NCBI GenBank assembly: GCA_043777755.1
Contig: JAYWHK010000027.1
Coordinates: forward strand, 1-14,331
Length of the DNA stretch: 14,331 nucleotides
Source of the DNA: CANHEE01 sp043777755
Lineage (GTDB): Bacteria; Bacteroidota; Bacteroidia; Chitinophagales; Saprospiraceae
Direction of reading: 5' to 3'
The notes below the pieces were generated by a model. The model was not told where the DNA came from, made no database searches, and worked only from the letters and a program-made list of their open reading frames with translations. A program made the position numbers and the translations under genes. Shown here piece by piece: positions 1-7,273 of this stretch; the stretch's first letter is position 1; each line of letters begins with the position of its first letter.

Positions 1-2
1 AC

Positions 3-74
3 GTCAAGAGAATTTCTTTTGGTATGCCTAATTTTGAGCATTTAAGACTGCGTGTTTTACTTAGGTCTTCTTAG
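3..74 (+). pseudogene. 3' end of an ISL3-like transposase gene (partial at window edge)
   Basis: An open frame enters from the left edge and encodes 23 residues, ending in a TAG stop at 72-74. Its core (KRISFGMPNFEHLRLRVLL) resembles the extreme C-terminus of ISL3-type (DDE_Tnp_ISL3) transposases, which end in a Lys-Arg stretch, an aromatic-Gly-x-x-Asn-Phe block and an Arg-Leu-Arg-Val tail. Only this tail lies in the window, so neither the catalytic DDE residues nor whether the full gene is intact can be judged. The AT-rich stretch after the stop (about 75-110) could hold the right end of the insertion sequence, but no terminal repeat can be confirmed without the left end. The family call rests on memory of family endings from a very short peptide, so it is tentative. 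Confidence 0.5.
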
Positions 75-155
75 TCCACAAAAATTTTAAAAGAACCAAA
101 ATAATTGAAATATTTTTTGGAATTTTTATGCTTATTCGTTTTCGTAAATCATTAA

Positions 156-293
156 ATTCTTTTGCTTACCGTTGGGCTTTGGAACGCAGTTATGTTGCCA
201 AGTGAAAAAGGATTTTATGCTTTTGCTTTTTTATTGGGGCTTTTTGGTGCTATTGCTGTTCAAAAAAACACAAGAGATAACTTGAATGGATAG
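156..293 (+). pseudogene. YiaA/YiaB-type two-helix membrane protein, C-terminal remnant
   Basis: The frame ending at TAG 291-293 encodes TVGLWNAVMLPSEKGFYAF followed by a hydrophobic helix and the ending AVQKNTRDNLNG. This matches the YiaAB two-helix domain signature: G-L-W-N-A at the end of helix 1, E-K-G-F/Y-Y before helix 2, then Q-K-x-x-R-D. Only the end of helix 1 and helix 2 are readable. In the same frame there is a TAA stop at 153-155, and no ATG occurs before 192, which lies between the two helices. The frame upstream of that stop is also hydrophobic, so a nonsense change or truncation by the neighbouring insertion sequence would explain it. A short functional product from TTG 162 or ATG 192 cannot be excluded. 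The family has no clear role. The next gene starts 3 nt after this stop. Confidence 0.6.
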
Positions 294-296
294 AAA

Positions 297-1382
297 ATGG
301 AAAAAACAATTTTAAAAATCGTCTTACTTTTCAGTATTTTGACGGCAATTTTTTCCTGTAAAGGACAAAATACTCCAAAGACGGAGCTGCATAAAACAAG
401 CACAGTTGGCGACACAGTGCAACAATTGAGCAATCGTTTGTGGTATATTTTTCAAGATTCAAAAAACAATTATTGGTTTAGTAGCAATGGAGAAGGCGTG
501 TATCGCTTTGACGGAAACAAAATTATCAATTTTACAACAAAAGATGGACTTGCTCACGACACCACAAGACAAATTCAAGAAGACAAATTTGGGAATATAT
601 TTATTTCAACTTTCGGTGGTATCAACAAATTTGACGGTAAAAAAATTACGACTTTGCAAGCAATCAAAAGCAAAGATTGGAAATTAGAAGAAAACGATTT
701 GTGGTTTAGCATATTGGGCAAAAGAAATCAACACGGTCCTTATCGCTACGACGGAACAAACCTTTATAATTTAGAATTTCCAAAACACTTTTTGCACGAT
801 GAAATCACAGCACAAGGAATAAATCCTTTTTTTAGTCCTTACGAAATTTATTGTATTTATAAAGACAGAAAGGGAGCAATGTGGTTTGGAACGCCTGTTT
901 TTGGTACTTGTCGTTTTGACGGAAAATCAGTCAAGTGGATGTATGAATACGACTTGACAATTGCTCCAAATGGCGGCACGTTTGGCATTCGCTCTATTTT
1001 TGAAGATAAACAAGGTAGCTTTTGGCTTTGTAATACTTGGCACAAATACCTTTTTGATTTTGAAAAAACAACTAAAAGTGACCGACTTCAATATCAGAAA
1101 ACAGTAGGTATTGGAAACAAAGCAACTTTTGGTGGCGATGAATACGTTTATTATTCGCACATTGTAGAAGATAACAATGGAAATATTTGGCTAACAACTT
1201 GGTCCCAAGGAGTTTATAAATATGACGGAAAAAACATCACAAATTATGTAGTCAAAGAAGATAATAAAAATGTCAATTTAGTTTCGATGTACAAAGACAA
1301 ACAAGGCAACTTGTGGCTCGGCACACCAGAAAATGGCGTATTTAAGTTTAATGGAAATACATTTGAGAGATTCAAACCTTGA
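297..1382 (+). CDS. Lipoprotein made of one seven-bladed Reg_prop-type beta-propeller
   Basis: This 361-aa protein starts with a lipoprotein signal peptide: Lys-rich n-region, hydrophobic core and a lipobox ending in Cys21 (IFSC), followed by K-G. It is therefore probably anchored in an envelope membrane. The rest is a run of about seven propeller repeats, at roughly residues 48-79, 89-120, 127-160, 182-214, 230-260, 285-315 and 325-358. Their shared pattern is I/Y-x-E/K-D-x-x-G-N-x-W followed by G-V-x-x-F/Y-D-G-K, which is the Reg_prop (two-component regulator propeller) repeat. In hybrid two-component sensors these propellers form the periplasmic ligand-sensing part, often as two sets of seven. 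Here one set stands alone with no transmembrane, kinase or DNA-binding part. No ligand can be inferred. No promoter or ribosome-binding site is obvious, and the start lies 3 nt after the YiaA-like remnant. Confidence 0.8.
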   Translation: MEKTILKIVLLFSILTAIFSCKGQNTPKTELHKTSTVGDTVQQLSNRLWYIFQDSKNNYWFSSNGEGVYRFDGNKIINFTTKDGLAHDTTRQIQEDKFGNIFISTFGGINKFDGKKITTLQAIKSKDWKLEENDLWFSILGKRNQHGPYRYDGTNLYNLEFPKHFLHDEITAQGINPFFSPYEIYCIYKDRKGAMWFGTPVFGTCRFDGKSVKWMYEYDLTIAPNGGTFGIRSIFEDKQGSFWLCNTWHKYLFDFEKTTKSDRLQYQKTVGIGNKATFGGDEYVYYSHIVEDNNGNIWLTTWSQGVYKYDGKNITNYVVKEDNKNVNLVSMYKDKQGNLWLGTPENGVFKFNGNTFERFKP

Positions 1383-1420
1383 TAAGTAAAATGTAAAAAC
1401 TATGACGCTACGTTGGAAAG

Positions 1421-1437
1421 TCCCTCCTTTGGAGGGA
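1421..1437. repeat. Short perfect palindromic hairpin (7-bp arms, 3-nt loop)
   Basis: TCCCTCC at 1421-1427 and GGAGGGA at 1431-1437 form a perfect 7-bp stem around TTT. The continuation ATTTAGGGC resembles small GC-rich intergenic repeats that I recall from many Bacteroidota genomes. It could fold in RNA between the lipoprotein and ankyrin genes. No T-tract follows, so it is not a classical terminator. Confidence 0.5.
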
Positions 1438-1471
1438 TTTAGGGCAATGTCATTAAGCTAATTTAAAAAAA

Positions 1472-1834
1472 ATGGGTGGAGATTGGAAAGATATGTTTCG
1501 TGGTGTTGAAGTCAATGATATTGAATTGGTAAAATACCATATTCGGAATGGAATTGACCCTAATTATCAGCATCCCGAAACACTTACAAGCGCGTTGATA
1601 GAGAGTATTCAGCGCAATCATTTAGAGATTATGGAGTTTTTACTTCAAAATGGAGCTTTGCCAGACCTCAAAGAAGTTTTTACGGATAAAGCACCTATGG
1701 CTGTTGCCAAAGAAAATAAAAATAAGGCTGCCGTAGCAATCCTGAACCGCTATCTACATACCAACGAAACGATTGTAGAAGATAAGCCAAAATCCCTTTT
1801 TGAAAAGTTTCTTTCACATATCGGATACAAATAA
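1472..1834 (+). CDS. Small ankyrin-repeat protein
   Basis: This 120-aa cytosolic-type protein has no signal peptide or membrane helix. Two ankyrin repeats are readable: residues about 4-33 (ending HIRNGIDPN) and about 38-66 (SALIESIQRNHLEIMEFLLQNGALPD). A degenerate third covers about 72-95. The x-G-A/I-x-P-N/D turn and the L-E-I-x-x-F/Y-L-L helix are the family hallmarks. The C-terminal 25 residues are charged and helical (EDKPKSLFEKFLSHIG). Ankyrin repeats bind proteins; the partner cannot be told from sequence. The gene follows the propeller lipoprotein by 89 nt, with a small hairpin between, and ends before a strong terminator. It may be co-transcribed with the lipoprotein gene. The start is an ATG preceded by an A-rich stretch and no Shine-Dalgarno site, as is usual in this phylum. 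Confidence 0.75.
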   Translation: MGGDWKDMFRGVEVNDIELVKYHIRNGIDPNYQHPETLTSALIESIQRNHLEIMEFLLQNGALPDLKEVFTDKAPMAVAKENKNKAAVAILNRYLHTNETIVEDKPKSLFEKFLSHIGYK

Positions 1835-1890
1835 CAAGCGGTTTTATTTATTACTTGAATCTAAGTTTTTAAATATTAACAGTCTGACAA

Positions 1891-1945
1891 ATAACATAAA
1901 AAAAACCTGCATTTGAATATCAGATGCAGGTTTTTTTTATGTTAT
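1891..1945. terminator. Bidirectional Rho-independent terminator, 22-bp perfect stem
   Basis: Arms at 1891-1912 and 1924-1945 are perfect reverse complements over 22 bp, with an 11-nt loop. The GC part is CCTGCAT/ATGCAGG, flanked by A8 on the left and T8 on the right, so both strands read as stem plus U-tract. It sits between the convergent ankyrin gene (+) and the PUR-domain gene (-) and can terminate both. Confidence 0.9.
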
Positions 1946-1982
1946 AAATGTTGGAAAGTGGTTTTGGGATTTTGCATTTCAC

Positions 1983-2771
1983 TTACCAACTCATATCTTC
2001 GTCTTCTTCCAAAATTTTTCTTCTGCTCGCTTCAACAGATTCTGAATCTATTGCAGGAGGCGGATCTGGAATCTTTTTCGCTACCACAGGCGCAGGTGTT
2101 ACGACCACAGGCTCAACATCGTCGGCTTCGTCAGCTTCCTCTTCGTCATTATTTTCTTCTTCTGGCTCACCAAAAACGCCATCTTCTTGCGTAGTATTTT
2201 CAAAACGAGAAGGATCATCGTTTTCAGTAGGAAAATTAGTACCATTTTCAATTTCTAAACGGCGTTGCTCTTCCCACTCCAATTGACGACGCTCGAATTC
2301 ATCGTAATCGTATTCAGGCTGCAAATCAGTTTTGATATGCTCAACGACAGCAGTCATTTCCCGTACAAAACGGTTAAAATCTTCTTTGTATAAAAAAACT
2401 TTATGACGGTCATAACCACCATTTATGCGTTGTGTACTTTCCGTAACCGTGATGTAGTGGTCGCCATGTTCTGTTTTGCGAACATCAAAAAAGTAAGTAC
2501 GTCGTTTTCCCGCACGGAATTTTGCAGAATGAACCAACTCATGAATTGGTCGGGAAGGACGCTCTTCTCTATTGAACTCTTTGCGAAAACCACCGCCACC
2601 ATTGCCGCCACGGTTGAAACCGCCACCACGATTATCTCTATCGTCACGGTTGAAATTGCGTTCTCTAAAACCGCCGCCGCCGCCCCGATTATCCTTGTCG
2701 TCACGATTTCTATCACGACTAAATCCTTTATCGTTGTTGTCCTTGTCGAAATTTCTTTTATTGAATTCCAC
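1983..2771 (-). CDS. DUF3276/PUR-type nucleic-acid-binding protein with RGG-like N-terminus and acidic tail
   Basis: This 262-aa protein has three parts. Residues 1-73 are Arg/Gly/Asn/Asp-rich with repeats such as RDNRGGG and FNRGG, like an RGG box. Residues about 75-150 match the DUF3276 family, a PUR-alpha-like single-strand nucleic-acid-binding fold (HELVHSAKFRAGKRRTYFFDV, then GDHYITVTES and KVFLYKEDFNRF). Residues 152-262 are strongly acidic and Pro-rich, ending EEDEDMSW. Binding of RNA or single-stranded DNA is inferred from the fold. Bacteroidota DUF3276 proteins usually consist of little more than the core, so both tails are notable. The start codon is GTG (2769-2771), since no in-frame ATG occurs upstream before a stop and the next Met is inside the core. 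It is convergent with the ankyrin gene and 223 nt downstream of the restriction operon, with its own putative promoter. Confidence 0.85.
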   Translation of the reverse strand: MEFNKRNFDKDNNDKGFSRDRNRDDKDNRGGGGGFRERNFNRDDRDNRGGGFNRGGNGGGGFRKEFNREERPSRPIHELVHSAKFRAGKRRTYFFDVRKTEHGDHYITVTESTQRINGGYDRHKVFLYKEDFNRFVREMTAVVEHIKTDLQPEYDYDEFERRQLEWEEQRRLEIENGTNFPTENDDPSRFENTTQEDGVFGEPEEENNDEEEADEADDVEPVVVTPAPVVAKKIPDPPPAIDSESVEASRRKILEEDEDMSW

Positions 2772-2837
2772 TTTATAAATGTTTAAAAATCAAAGATTTA
2801 ACAAAATTTTTTAATCCGAATTGATATAATTCAACTA

Positions 2838-2845
2838 CAAAAGTA
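2838..2845 (-). promoter_or_regulatory. Putative Bacteroidota -7 promoter element for the PUR-domain gene
   Basis: On the minus strand the motif TACTTTTG fits the Bacteroidota -7 consensus TAnnTTTG exactly, about 66 nt upstream of the GTG start. No clear -33 TTG lies at the usual distance, so support is partial. The rest of the 223-nt gap (2772-2994) is very AT-rich and includes an AT-only dyad at 2910-2930. Nothing else was recognised there. Confidence 0.4.
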
Positions 2846-2994
2846 ATGATTTTTATGAAACTGAAAAATTTTATTGCATTTTTTTTAATTTTTATTTTAA
2901 AATATATTTTTTTTATTTTGAAAATAAAAATAATACCTACCAATTTAGGTTTGAATTGTCTATGGTTTAAATGATTAAATTCCGTGACGGTGAC

Positions 2995-3318
2995 TTATTT
3001 CAAATACTTTTTAGTTAAAATTCTTGAACCCGTAGTACTGTGGTATTTCTCCGTTTGATGCCATTTACCGTTGCTGTCTTGATAGATGATTCCGAGATTT
3101 TCTAAGGTTGTAACTGCTAAATCCGTTGCATCTTCAAAATTTGCTAAATTGTCTTGCCAATTTTTAAGCGTAGTATCTTCGGGGTCAGTCATGGTAAAAA
3201 TGTATTTGTTCCAATCCATGTATAATTCACCATCATATACAACAACATCAACCCAAGCTTTGATTTTTCCTTTTTGAATCAAAACTGTATCTTTTTCGTA
3301 TCGTATCGCTTTCATCAC
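2995..3318 (-). CDS. Small protein of unknown function, last gene of the restriction-modification-like operon
   Basis: This protein of 106-107 aa is not recognised. It has no signal peptide or membrane helix. The N-terminal half looks like beta strands (TVLIQKGKIKAWVDVVVYDGELYMDW). The middle is likely helical (LKNWQDNLANFEDATDLAVTTLENLGIIY) and resembles a small winged-helix or helical segment. The C-terminus is basic (SRILTKKYLK). It begins with adjacent GTG (3316-3318) and ATG (3313-3315) codons. From GTG it directly abuts the stop of the 1317-aa gene; from ATG the gap is 3 nt. That spacing implies translational coupling and a role with the helicase-methylase. Candidates are accessory subunit, specificity or stability factor, or immunity/regulatory protein; these are inferences from position only. 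Confidence 0.65.
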   Translation of the reverse strand: MMKAIRYEKDTVLIQKGKIKAWVDVVVYDGELYMDWNKYIFTMTDPEDTTLKNWQDNLANFEDATDLAVTTLENLGIIYQDSNGKWHQTEKYHSTTGSRILTKKYLK

Positions 3319-6300
3319 TTAATTCATTGGTTTTATCATATTTTCTATAAAATTAATTTCTTCTTCAGTCAATTTATATTTTGCATACAATTGTTCGTCA
3401 ATCTCTGGGATTGATTTAGACCAATCTATGTCGGAATCAGGTTTGAAATTTTGTAGAGGAGTATTTCTCCAAACATCTTTTTTATTATCCTGAGTAACTT
3501 TTAGAGTTCCGAGTAATAATCTTACAAATTTTGTAGAAATGTATTTTAATAAATTATTTGCTTCATCGCTAGAATTTAATGCACCAATACTTATAAATGT
3601 CTGATTGTGCCCAACAGTTGGTTCGCCAATAATTGGCGATGATAATTTCTCTCCTAACGTACCTGTTCCATTAGATTTTGGAAGTAAAACCTTGAAAAAA
3701 TCTAAATTTTTATGCGATTCAATATAATCACGTTTAATCCATTTTAAAATTCTTTCATTATTTTCTCTTCCTAAAATTTGTATATAAACTCCACCATCTT
3801 TTGGCTTAACTTGATGAAAAATATTAGGTAATTTTTCAAAAATATTTGTAGTTAAATCATACAAATGCCCTTTGCTTAATTTTGATTCAATTTCAGGATA
3901 GTCTGTATGGATTTTTCTACTAAATTTGTAACTCTCGGGCGAATAAACCCATTCACTCAATGATTCAAAACTCCTTACATTTACTTTTTGTAAAATTGTT
4001 TTTATATCTTCTTGTGTTACATAAACTCCTATTTGTCCAAAAATTTGTTTTTTATCTCTATATGTGATAGCTACTCCTCCCTTAAAACCAACATCTGAAA
4101 AAACATCTGAACTTTTGTTATCATAAGAAATCACTTTTAAATGCTTATCATTTAACATTTTTTCATTCCAAGAATTTGGCGTTTTTCCTGCATTAAAAAG
4201 AAATCTTCCTGGTGTAATGAGTATTGCTCTTTCACTTAACTCGTAAGCCATATCCATAAACAAATGATAAATCGGAGCATCACTTGTTTTTTCTTTTGAA
4301 TCCTGATACGGCGGATTTCCCACAATCACACCAAATTTCAATACTTTGGCATTGATTTTTAAGGTATCGTTTTTGATAAAATCATTTTCTTTGATTAAAT
4401 CGTACGACGTATATTTTTGTTCTATTAATAATTCCATATCTAATTCTAATAAATTATATACTTTTCGGGTGAACTCATACGCAATCCTGGAGGTTGGTAT
4501 AGAGTAAAAATTATTGGCTACTTCTTTGCCATATTTTTTGAATACAGCATACACAAACTCGCCTTGTTTGGAAGCAATATCTAAAAACAAAGTGCCTTTT
4601 TCAAAGGCTTCAGCTGGTAATGCGTTTATCATTTTGTCCGTTATAATCTCAGGCGTTACGACTTCGGATTCTGACAAGCGTGCAAATTTTTTCATCGCAT
4701 TACTCGCTCTTTCTATTGGTGCAATCGCCGTATCATTCGCTAAACCATTGATATTCTGAATTTTATAATCTAAATTACTTAGTATAAATGGCTGAAGGTG
4801 TTGCTGAAACAGTTCAAGTATTTTCACATTCAACTCCAAATTGGAAGCGATTCGCAGATTATCAGCATCGCCTTCAATGTGATGGATAATGTCTTGCAGC
4901 GATTTCACTTTTGAATCCGTCAAAAATGCAAAAAATAAAATCCGTGCATAATACATGGCAAACTGAGCTTTGTAATCGTGTTCAGCTTCTTTTTCATTTT
5001 CTTTTATTGAAGGTTTTACTTTGTCTTTATCTCCTTCTCCTCCAATATTAGCACCCGTGCCATCAGGCTTACCACCTGTATCAATTTCAACGCCTTCGCC
5101 TTTCAGAGGTTTTATTTTCATGCCGCCTGGCGAATTTATTTTGTTTTGTCTTTCTATTTCGGCTTTTATAGCTTCAATATCCAACAAATCATAATCAATA
5201 CCGATAGTGGTCGCTTCATCTAAAACGCTTCTGCTACTTGAATATTTCCTAACGGCATCTAAAATGTCTGCTGCTTGTACTTGCACTATTTTTTGGTTGT
5301 TCAGCACAATAATCGGAGATATTTCAAGCTCTTTTTGGATTCTTGTGGCTAATTTGCTGTTTCCGTTTGATTCCGTATTGACATTATAAATTTGAGATTT
5401 GTGTTCTTGTATCTGAAACATTCGATTGGGGTCGAAGTCCACCAACAAGGTCTGTGGTTTCATATTGAACTTCACAACATCGCCATTGGGCTCTTTAAAA
5501 ACCTTGATGTATTGATTTTGCAAACGAAAAATAGCTTGGTCGTATTCTTGTGGCGAAGAACTATCTTTCATGTAGAGCATCGTGTCCCACTCGGGTACAG
5601 TACTGCCTGTTAACATTCTATTCACTGTGAGCGTGATTGTTTTTAGGTTTTCACTTTCACATTTTTTGATTTTCGCTTGAATTGATTGGGTATCTTTGAA
5701 GTTTTTATCGTTTTCAACACCCGAAATATTGATGATTTCGTAATTGCCAAGATGCTTAAAATTGTTGCATTTGAGGAGTGCTTCCATGGCATCGCAAGAC
5801 GCTCTGTAAGGCAAAACGCAAACAATATGACGGCACATTTTGCCTTCTTTTATTTTATCATAATCCAAAAAACTCAACAGATTGGCATCGTTTTCTGAGC
5901 CATCTATCACTTTCAGCAAGTCCAATATTTCTTGTTCGTGCAGGAATTTTTGATGTTTATTTGCTTTATCTTTCGTAATGGATTGCGGCTTCAAAAGTTC
6001 TGAAAAAGCATAGGTTGTACCATTTTTTTTCAGTTCTTCCATTTTTTTACGAGAAGATTCATTAGGATTAAAAGCAAAACGAATCATCTGAGGAAAACCA
6101 TAATAAGGATTGTCCCACTCTTTTGTATCGTCTTTGTTGAGATTTTCTACGTCCCACGCTCGTTGGTCTTCCGCAATGTCTGTAAATTGATAAAACGCAA
6201 TAATGTCATCATTCGAGAACTCGCTATTCATCAAAATTCGATAAGGCGTACCTGAGAGATGAATACGGATTTTGGTATTGAAAACTTTATGAATTTTTTC

Positions 6301-7272
6301 AACATCTTCTATCGTAACTTCATTGAATTTTTCTTCATTTTTTACTTCTTTGGCATTTAAAACTTTGCCATATTCTGTTGCTCTTGCGCCAAAATGTGTT
6401 TCATCAATAAGCAACAAGTCAATTTTATTTTCAAAAATTGCTTTGTGTTTTAATTTTATTTCATCGCCTTGCAGGTCTTGCAAGGTCAAAAATAAGACAA
6501 TTTTTTCATTTGCCTTTTGTTTTTCGGCAATAATCGTATCACTTTTCAATAAATCATTGCTATCTAAAAAGCAATAAGTATCAAATTTCAAGTGGCTTTC
6601 AACCGTTTTTTTCCATTCTTCTTTTACATCAGCTTTTGCAGAAACGACGACCACCAATTTTGCGCCCATTTCAACAGCGCAACACATAGACGTAAATGAT
6701 TTGCCAAAACGCATCACGGCGTACATCAGCAAATTGGTTCTACCTTTATCAATAGCTTCTCTAAATTTTTCTATTGTCTTTTGCTGATTTGGTCTTGCAT
6801 CGTAATTTTCAGTTCTACTATAGGTATGTATAATTGGAATATGACTTTCGTCAAAACGATAATATTGGTATTTGGACTCGTTGTTGCGATGTCCATTTTT
6901 GATGTCTATTATGGCATCTTGCAAGTCTTTTTCTGTTGCATTTTCAAAAAATTCATTAGAATAATAAGGAATATTTTTGAAAGTATCCTGCTTTAAACGC
7001 TTTCTTTTTAGCTCGTTTTCGAGAAAAAAATGCACTGCATAATCTCTGAAAAAAATTTCATCATCAACTTTTGCAGCGTTTCCAAACTTTTTTTCAAGGT
7101 TGGGAAAATATTTGCGCCATTCGTTCAATCTGACTTCGATAGGGCGATAAGTGTCGCCAACTTTCAAATAATTTGGAATTGTTTGAGTCGAAAAAGCATA
7201 GATTTGAGGCTCAACTCTTCCAATAATTATATCATCAAGCGTAGCAAAATTTATAGTATTTGAGTTTTCCAT
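3319..7272 (-). CDS. Single-chain restriction-modification-like enzyme: GIY-YIG-like N-terminus, SF2 helicase, Eco57I-type adenine methylase
   Basis: This 1317-aa multidomain protein probably restricts and methylates DNA. Residues about 20-90 resemble the GIY-YIG/T5orf172 fold: IYAFST (24-29), YLKVGDT (35-41), Arg48 and a possible catalytic Glu85. Residues about 160-600 are an SF2 translocase: Walker A AVMRFGKS (185-192), DETH box (290-293), SGT (340-342), a motif-V-like block (549-563) and a motif-VI-like QEYDQAIFRLQNQ (574-586). A Gly-rich linker lies near 712-755. Residues about 870-1070 are an N6-adenine methylase core: VVTPEII (motif X-like), FLDIASKQGEF (motif I, 896-906) and NPPY (986-989). 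The remaining C-terminus is the likely target-recognition region. The order resembles type ISP enzymes such as LlaBIII, but those carry an Mrr-type nuclease N-terminally. It starts 1 nt after the methylase-like subunit. Whether the N-terminal domain cuts DNA is inference. Confidence 0.85.
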   Translation of the reverse strand: MENSNTINFATLDDIIIGRVEPQIYAFSTQTIPNYLKVGDTYRPIEVRLNEWRKYFPNLEKKFGNAAKVDDEIFFRDYAVHFFLENELKRKRLKQDTFKNIPYYSNEFFENATEKDLQDAIIDIKNGHRNNESKYQYYRFDESHIPIIHTYSRTENYDARPNQQKTIEKFREAIDKGRTNLLMYAVMRFGKSFTSMCCAVEMGAKLVVVVSAKADVKEEWKKTVESHLKFDTYCFLDSNDLLKSDTIIAEKQKANEKIVLFLTLQDLQGDEIKLKHKAIFENKIDLLLIDETHFGARATEYGKVLNAKEVKNEEKFNEVTIEDVEKIHKVFNTKIRIHLSGTPYRILMNSEFSNDDIIAFYQFTDIAEDQRAWDVENLNKDDTKEWDNPYYGFPQMIRFAFNPNESSRKKMEELKKNGTTYAFSELLKPQSITKDKANKHQKFLHEQEILDLLKVIDGSENDANLLSFLDYDKIKEGKMCRHIVCVLPYRASCDAMEALLKCNNFKHLGNYEIINISGVENDKNFKDTQSIQAKIKKCESENLKTITLTVNRMLTGSTVPEWDTMLYMKDSSSPQEYDQAIFRLQNQYIKVFKEPNGDVVKFNMKPQTLLVDFDPNRMFQIQEHKSQIYNVNTESNGNSKLATRIQKELEISPIIVLNNQKIVQVQAADILDAVRKYSSSRSVLDEATTIGIDYDLLDIEAIKAEIERQNKINSPGGMKIKPLKGEGVEIDTGGKPDGTGANIGGEGDKDKVKPSIKENEKEAEHDYKAQFAMYYARILFFAFLTDSKVKSLQDIIHHIEGDADNLRIASNLELNVKILELFQQHLQPFILSNLDYKIQNINGLANDTAIAPIERASNAMKKFARLSESEVVTPEIITDKMINALPAEAFEKGTLFLDIASKQGEFVYAVFKKYGKEVANNFYSIPTSRIAYEFTRKVYNLLELDMELLIEQKYTSYDLIKENDFIKNDTLKINAKVLKFGVIVGNPPYQDSKEKTSDAPIYHLFMDMAYELSERAILITPGRFLFNAGKTPNSWNEKMLNDKHLKVISYDNKSSDVFSDVGFKGGVAITYRDKKQIFGQIGVYVTQEDIKTILQKVNVRSFESLSEWVYSPESYKFSRKIHTDYPEIESKLSKGHLYDLTTNIFEKLPNIFHQVKPKDGGVYIQILGRENNERILKWIKRDYIESHKNLDFFKVLLPKSNGTGTLGEKLSSPIIGEPTVGHNQTFISIGALNSSDEANNLLKYISTKFVRLLLGTLKVTQDNKKDVWRNTPLQNFKPDSDIDWSKSIPEIDEQLYAKYKLTEEEINFIENMIKPMN

Positions 7273-7273
7273 A

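Noticed and set aside
1948..2786. Plus-strand frames rich in Ser, Thr, Pro or Leu
   Set aside because: They are antisense shadows of the low-complexity Gly/Arg- and acid-rich PUR-domain gene.
2910..2930. AT-only 10-bp dyad as a terminator for the restriction operon
   Set aside because: It has no G/C pairs in the stem and lies in AT-rich sequence where such dyads arise by chance.
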